From assembly GCA_029258405.1 (NCBI GenBank), contig JARHYY010000050.1:1-16475 (forward strand): DNA of 16,475 nt, read 5' to 3'. This stretch comes from Helicobacteraceae bacterium (GTDB lineage Bacteria; Campylobacterota; Campylobacteria; Campylobacterales; Helicobacteraceae). The notes below the pieces were generated by a model. It saw only the letters and a program-made list of their open reading frames with translations, ran no database searches and was not told where the DNA came from. Position 1 is the stretch's first letter, and each line of letters begins with the position of its first letter. Positions 14,172-16,475 of the stretch are shown piece by piece. Position numbers and translations under genes: made by a program.

Positions 14172-14933
14172 TTATTTACTCCAAAAAAGATTATGTGCAT
14201 TTGCCGTAGTAATTTCAGCTATACTCTGTAACGAACAATGAAGCAAAGAAGCAATTTTTTCAGCTATCAATGGTATATATTCTGGGGTATTACATTTGCC
14301 TCTATGAGGTTCTGGGGTAAGATATGGAGCATCAGTTTCAAGCAATAAACGCTCTAAAGGAATGCTAGGCAAAATATCAACTAATCTCCTTGCATTTTTA
14401 AAAGTAAGTACCCCTCCAATACCATAATAAAAATTCTTTGAAAGCTTTAGCAAGATAGAATCAGCATTATAGCAGTGCAAAACACCCCTAATATTTTCTT
14501 GCTCATATTGATTGATGATTTCATATGCATCATTTGATGATTCTCTTATATGTAATATAAGTGGTTTATCATATTCTTGAGCAAGTTTAATATGGGCATG
14601 AAAAACTTCTTTTTGTTTTTGTTTTATATATTCCTCATCTTTGGGTAAGCGAAAATAATCCAAACCACATTCACCTACAGCTATACATTTTTCATCTTCT
14701 ATATATTTTCTTAGAAGGTTTTCATCATACTCTTGAGCATAATGAGGATGAACACCCACAGCAAAATATATTTCATTATAGGTATGGCTTAATTGATAAG
14801 CTTTATTAATATCTCTTGGATTTGCTCCCGGTATGATAAAAAGTTCTACATTATTCTTGCGAGCATTTTCTAGCAATATAGGCAAATGTGCATCATAAGC
14901 ACAATCATCTAAATGGCAATGAGTATCAATCAT
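14172..14933 (-). CDS. tatD: TatD-family metal-dependent DNase/hydrolase
   Basis: TatD proteins are TIM-barrel metal hydrolases with 3'-5' exonuclease activity on DNA, linked to repair and DNA turnover. The 253-residue product has all metal ligands in order: H5 and H7 in IDTHCHLDD, E88 in AVGECGLDYF, H128 in LILHIRES, H153 in GVLHCYN and D201 in LLLETDAPYLTPEPHRG. The last segment, with NTPEYIPLIAEKIA, is the family's C-terminal signature. AGGA lies about 8 bases before the ATG at 14933. It is the first gene of the long minus-strand block and diverges from the chemoreceptor gene. Confidence 0.94.
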   Translation of the reverse strand: MIDTHCHLDDCAYDAHLPILLENARKNNVELFIIPGANPRDINKAYQLSHTYNEIYFAVGVHPHYAQEYDENLLRKYIEDEKCIAVGECGLDYFRLPKDEEYIKQKQKEVFHAHIKLAQEYDKPLILHIRESSNDAYEIINQYEQENIRGVLHCYNADSILLKLSKNFYYGIGGVLTFKNARRLVDILPSIPLERLLLETDAPYLTPEPHRGKCNTPEYIPLIAEKIASLLHCSLQSIAEITTANAHNLFWSK

Positions 14934-14964
14934 AAATAAATCCTAAATTTTACTTTAATTTTAA

Positions 14965-14985
14965 CCCCTATATAGAATCTAGGGG
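14965..14985 (-). promoter_or_regulatory. inverted repeat in the tatD leader
   Basis: CCCCTA (14965-14970) and TAGGGG (14980-14985) form a perfect 6-bp inverted repeat with a 9-base spacer, 32 bases upstream of the tatD start. It is unusually GC-rich for this region. On the tatD strand it is followed by TTAAAATT rather than a U-run, so it could be an operator or a 5'-UTR hairpin. Function is unknown. Confidence 0.35.
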
Positions 14986-15069
14986 CTTTAATGGTTGAAA
15001 TATAATAACAAATATTTCTTTTAAGTTCATTAAAACAATATATGTAAAAAAATTCATATTCATATAAAA

Positions 15070-15090
15070 GATACTATTATCATTATCAAA
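15070..15090 (-). promoter_or_regulatory. Fur-box-like element in the tatD/chemoreceptor divergent region
   Basis: On the minus strand bases 15087 to 15070 read GATAATGATAATAGTATC. The first 12 bases equal two direct GATAAT hexamers of the classical Fur box, and the last six match its third (inverted) hexamer with one mismatch but one base closer than the consensus. It lies about 70 bases before the chemoreceptor start. The local AT content makes chance matches likely, so this is only a candidate. Confidence 0.3.
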
Positions 15091-15116
15091 TTTAAGCTTA
15101 GTTAAAATCTTTATTT

Positions 15117-15122
15117 TATAAA
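15117..15122 (+). promoter_or_regulatory. possible -10 box for the chemoreceptor gene
   Basis: TATAAA at 15117-15122 would place the transcript start near 15129, about 28 bases before the ATG at 15157 and leaving room for the AAGGA site at 15146-15150. It sits next to the 12-bp AT palindrome ATAAAATTTTAT (15118-15129). No recognisable -35, sigma-28 or sigma-54 pattern was found by eye. Confidence 0.3.
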
Positions 15123-15156
15123 ATTTTATTAATACATAGAATCCCAAGGAATCAAT

Positions 15157-16475
15157 ATGAAAATGAATATAAAAACAAAAGTATCCCTTCTTACAAGCAT
15201 AATTATACTCTTTGGAATTATAGTTTTAAGTATTGTATCTATGAGTATGCAGGAGAGTAATTCTATGGATAATGCAATGGAAGCACAAGCTGATGAGCTT
15301 AGGGTTGTTGATGTGGTGATACAAGATGTTCATCATAACTCTTTGCGTGCATTAAACGCACTTGTAACAGCTATCAATGAAATGCCCTCAAATGTGCTTG
15401 AAAGCGAAGAGCAAACCATTAAAGCCATTGGTGGGCTACTTAAAATACATAAAAATTCTGCAGGAGTATTATCAAGTTATATGGGGTTTCCAAGCGGCAC
15501 TGCCATAGATTTCCATGACGGGGCACAAGGAGACAACAAGGCTTATAGACTTCGTGGCAATAAATATACTTCTGATTATAATGCAACCACACGCCCTTGG
15601 TATATTCAAGCAGTAAATAATAAGGGATTTTATCAAACAGATGTATATACAGGATTTACAACGGGCAAACCTAGTATGACTTATGCTATGGCAATATATA
15701 GAGATAATAAGCTTATTGGCGTTGCGGGCATCGATATGCTTTTAAGTAAATTACAAGAATATTTTGATTTCTTACGGGAAAAGAATGATACACATATGTT
15801 TATTCTTGATAGCAATGGTATCCCATATATTGCCACAGATACAAGTATTATCATGAAAGAGAATCCATTATTCAAAACAATAGCTCAACTCTCAGCAGAG
15901 AATCCAGACTTTTATCCAATAGAAATTAATGATAATGGGGTTATGAAAATTACACAATGTAAAACATCAAAAGATAAAGAATTTGCCCCATATACCCTCT
16001 GTAGTTTTGAAGCACTTGAAGGTATAAAGAATCCCATAAAACAGGCGGGATTTATACAACTCATTATTGGCTTAGGTTTTGCAATCCTTGTAAGCATAGT
16101 CATTTATATACTCATTAATACATTCTTAAAACCGCTATGCAGCATATCTCGAGGTTTAAATAATTTCTTTAAATTCCTCAATCATGAAACAAAAACAGCA
16201 CAAATAATCAATATAAAGTCAAAAGATGAATTTGGAACTATGGCACAAGCTATAAATCATAATATAGAGAAAACACAAAAGGGATTAGAACAAGATTCTC
16301 AAGCAGTACAACAATTAGTATCTATAACAAAAACAATACAATCAGGTGATTTAAGTGCAAGAATCACACAAACACCACATAATCCACAATTGAATGAATT
16401 AAAAGAAGTATTAAATAATATGCTTGATAGTTTGCAACAAAAAATAGGTAATGATCTCAATGAAATTACAAGGGT
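15157..16475 (+). CDS. methyl-accepting chemotaxis protein with dCache sensor domain (partial, C-terminus outside window)
   Basis: The frame is open for 439 codons from the ATG at 15157 (AAGGA 6 bases upstream) to the window edge. Order: transmembrane segment at about 9-30, a periplasmic dCache domain at about 35-290, a second transmembrane segment at about 296-322, then a HAMP-like linker (FLKPLCSISRGLNNFF … KSKDEFGTMAQAIN) and a second linker-like stretch (IQSGDLSARI). The cache domain shows RPWY at 146-149, YQTDVYTGFTTGKPSMTYA and GVAGIDML with D193. These fall in the positions of the arginine, tryptophan, tyrosine and aspartate that bind amino acids in many dCache receptors. It is therefore probably a membrane chemoreceptor for an amino-acid-like ligand. 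The conserved signalling hairpin is not in view, so a dCache sensor with another output cannot be excluded. Confidence 0.8.
   Translation, partial: MKMNIKTKVSLLTSIIILFGIIVLSIVSMSMQESNSMDNAMEAQADELRVVDVVIQDVHHNSLRALNALVTAINEMPSNVLESEEQTIKAIGGLLKIHKNSAGVLSSYMGFPSGTAIDFHDGAQGDNKAYRLRGNKYTSDYNATTRPWYIQAVNNKGFYQTDVYTGFTTGKPSMTYAMAIYRDNKLIGVAGIDMLLSKLQEYFDFLREKNDTHMFILDSNGIPYIATDTSIIMKENPLFKTIAQLSAENPDFYPIEINDNGVMKITQCKTSKDKEFAPYTLCSFEALEGIKNPIKQAGFIQLIIGLGFAILVSIVIYILINTFLKPLCSISRGLNNFFKFLNHETKTAQIINIKSKDEFGTMAQAINHNIEKTQKGLEQDSQAVQQLVSITKTIQSGDLSARITQTPHNPQLNELKEVLNNMLDSLQQKIGNDLNEITR

Noticed and set aside
15681..16103. Two minus-strand ORFs of 63-64 codons
   Set aside because: They are antisense to the chemoreceptor, whose frame is continuous with clear domain motifs.
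1..16475. CRISPR array, tRNA, rRNA, insertion sequence, prophage or toxin-antitoxin pair
   Set aside because: I searched by eye on both strands and saw no regular repeats, cloverleaf ends, transposase motifs or small paired ORFs of that kind.

Overview
The window is AT-rich, densely packed bacterial chromosome from the Campylobacterota, most likely an enterohepatic Helicobacter (H. hepaticus/H. cinaedi type). Three things support this. The gene order tatD–mltD–rlpA–kdsC–lptC–lptA–engB–…–PBP2 matches what I remember of the H. pylori HP1573–HP1565 block, although I could not run a synteny search. A pseB for flagellin glycosylation is present. A hisB lies inside the block, and H. pylori, which lacks histidine biosynthesis, has no such gene. 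I see no insertion sequence, prophage, CRISPR array, tRNA or rRNA; this looks like core genome.

Layout. The left edge (1-202, minus) holds the N-terminus of a saccharopine/carboxynorspermidine-dehydrogenase-type enzyme. A 151-bp divergent promoter region follows. Next, on the plus strand, come a stand-alone PilJ/NarX-type membrane sensor with no output domain (354-1124) and a DusB-type tRNA-dihydrouridine synthase (1131-2099), 6 bp apart. From 14933 down to 2165 every gene is on the minus strand with very short gaps or overlaps, which suggests one long transcription unit or a few nested ones. In transcription order it reads tatD, mltD, rlpA, hisB, kdsC, lptC, lptA, engB, a short N-acetylglutamate-synthase-like acetyltransferase, a small polytopic membrane protein, mrdA (PBP2), pseB, coaBC, a FliK-like protein, uppS, two overlapping tiny ORFs and a DMT-family (EamA) transporter. 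On the right, after a 223-bp divergent region with a Fur-box-like element, a dCache chemoreceptor starts at 15157 and runs off the window.

How the genes work together. The minus-strand block is dominated by envelope construction: UppS makes the lipid carrier, PBP2 is the elongation transpeptidase, MltD and RlpA are lytic transglycosylases, KdsC makes Kdo, and LptC and LptA export LPS. PseB feeds flagellin glycosylation. CoaBC, HisB, the acetyltransferase, EngB and TatD are housekeeping passengers. The least explained items are the output-less PilJ sensor, the FliK-like gene between coaBC and uppS, the membrane protein in the MreD position before PBP2, and the small ORFs between uppS and the transporter. 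I did not find a clearly new multi-gene system.
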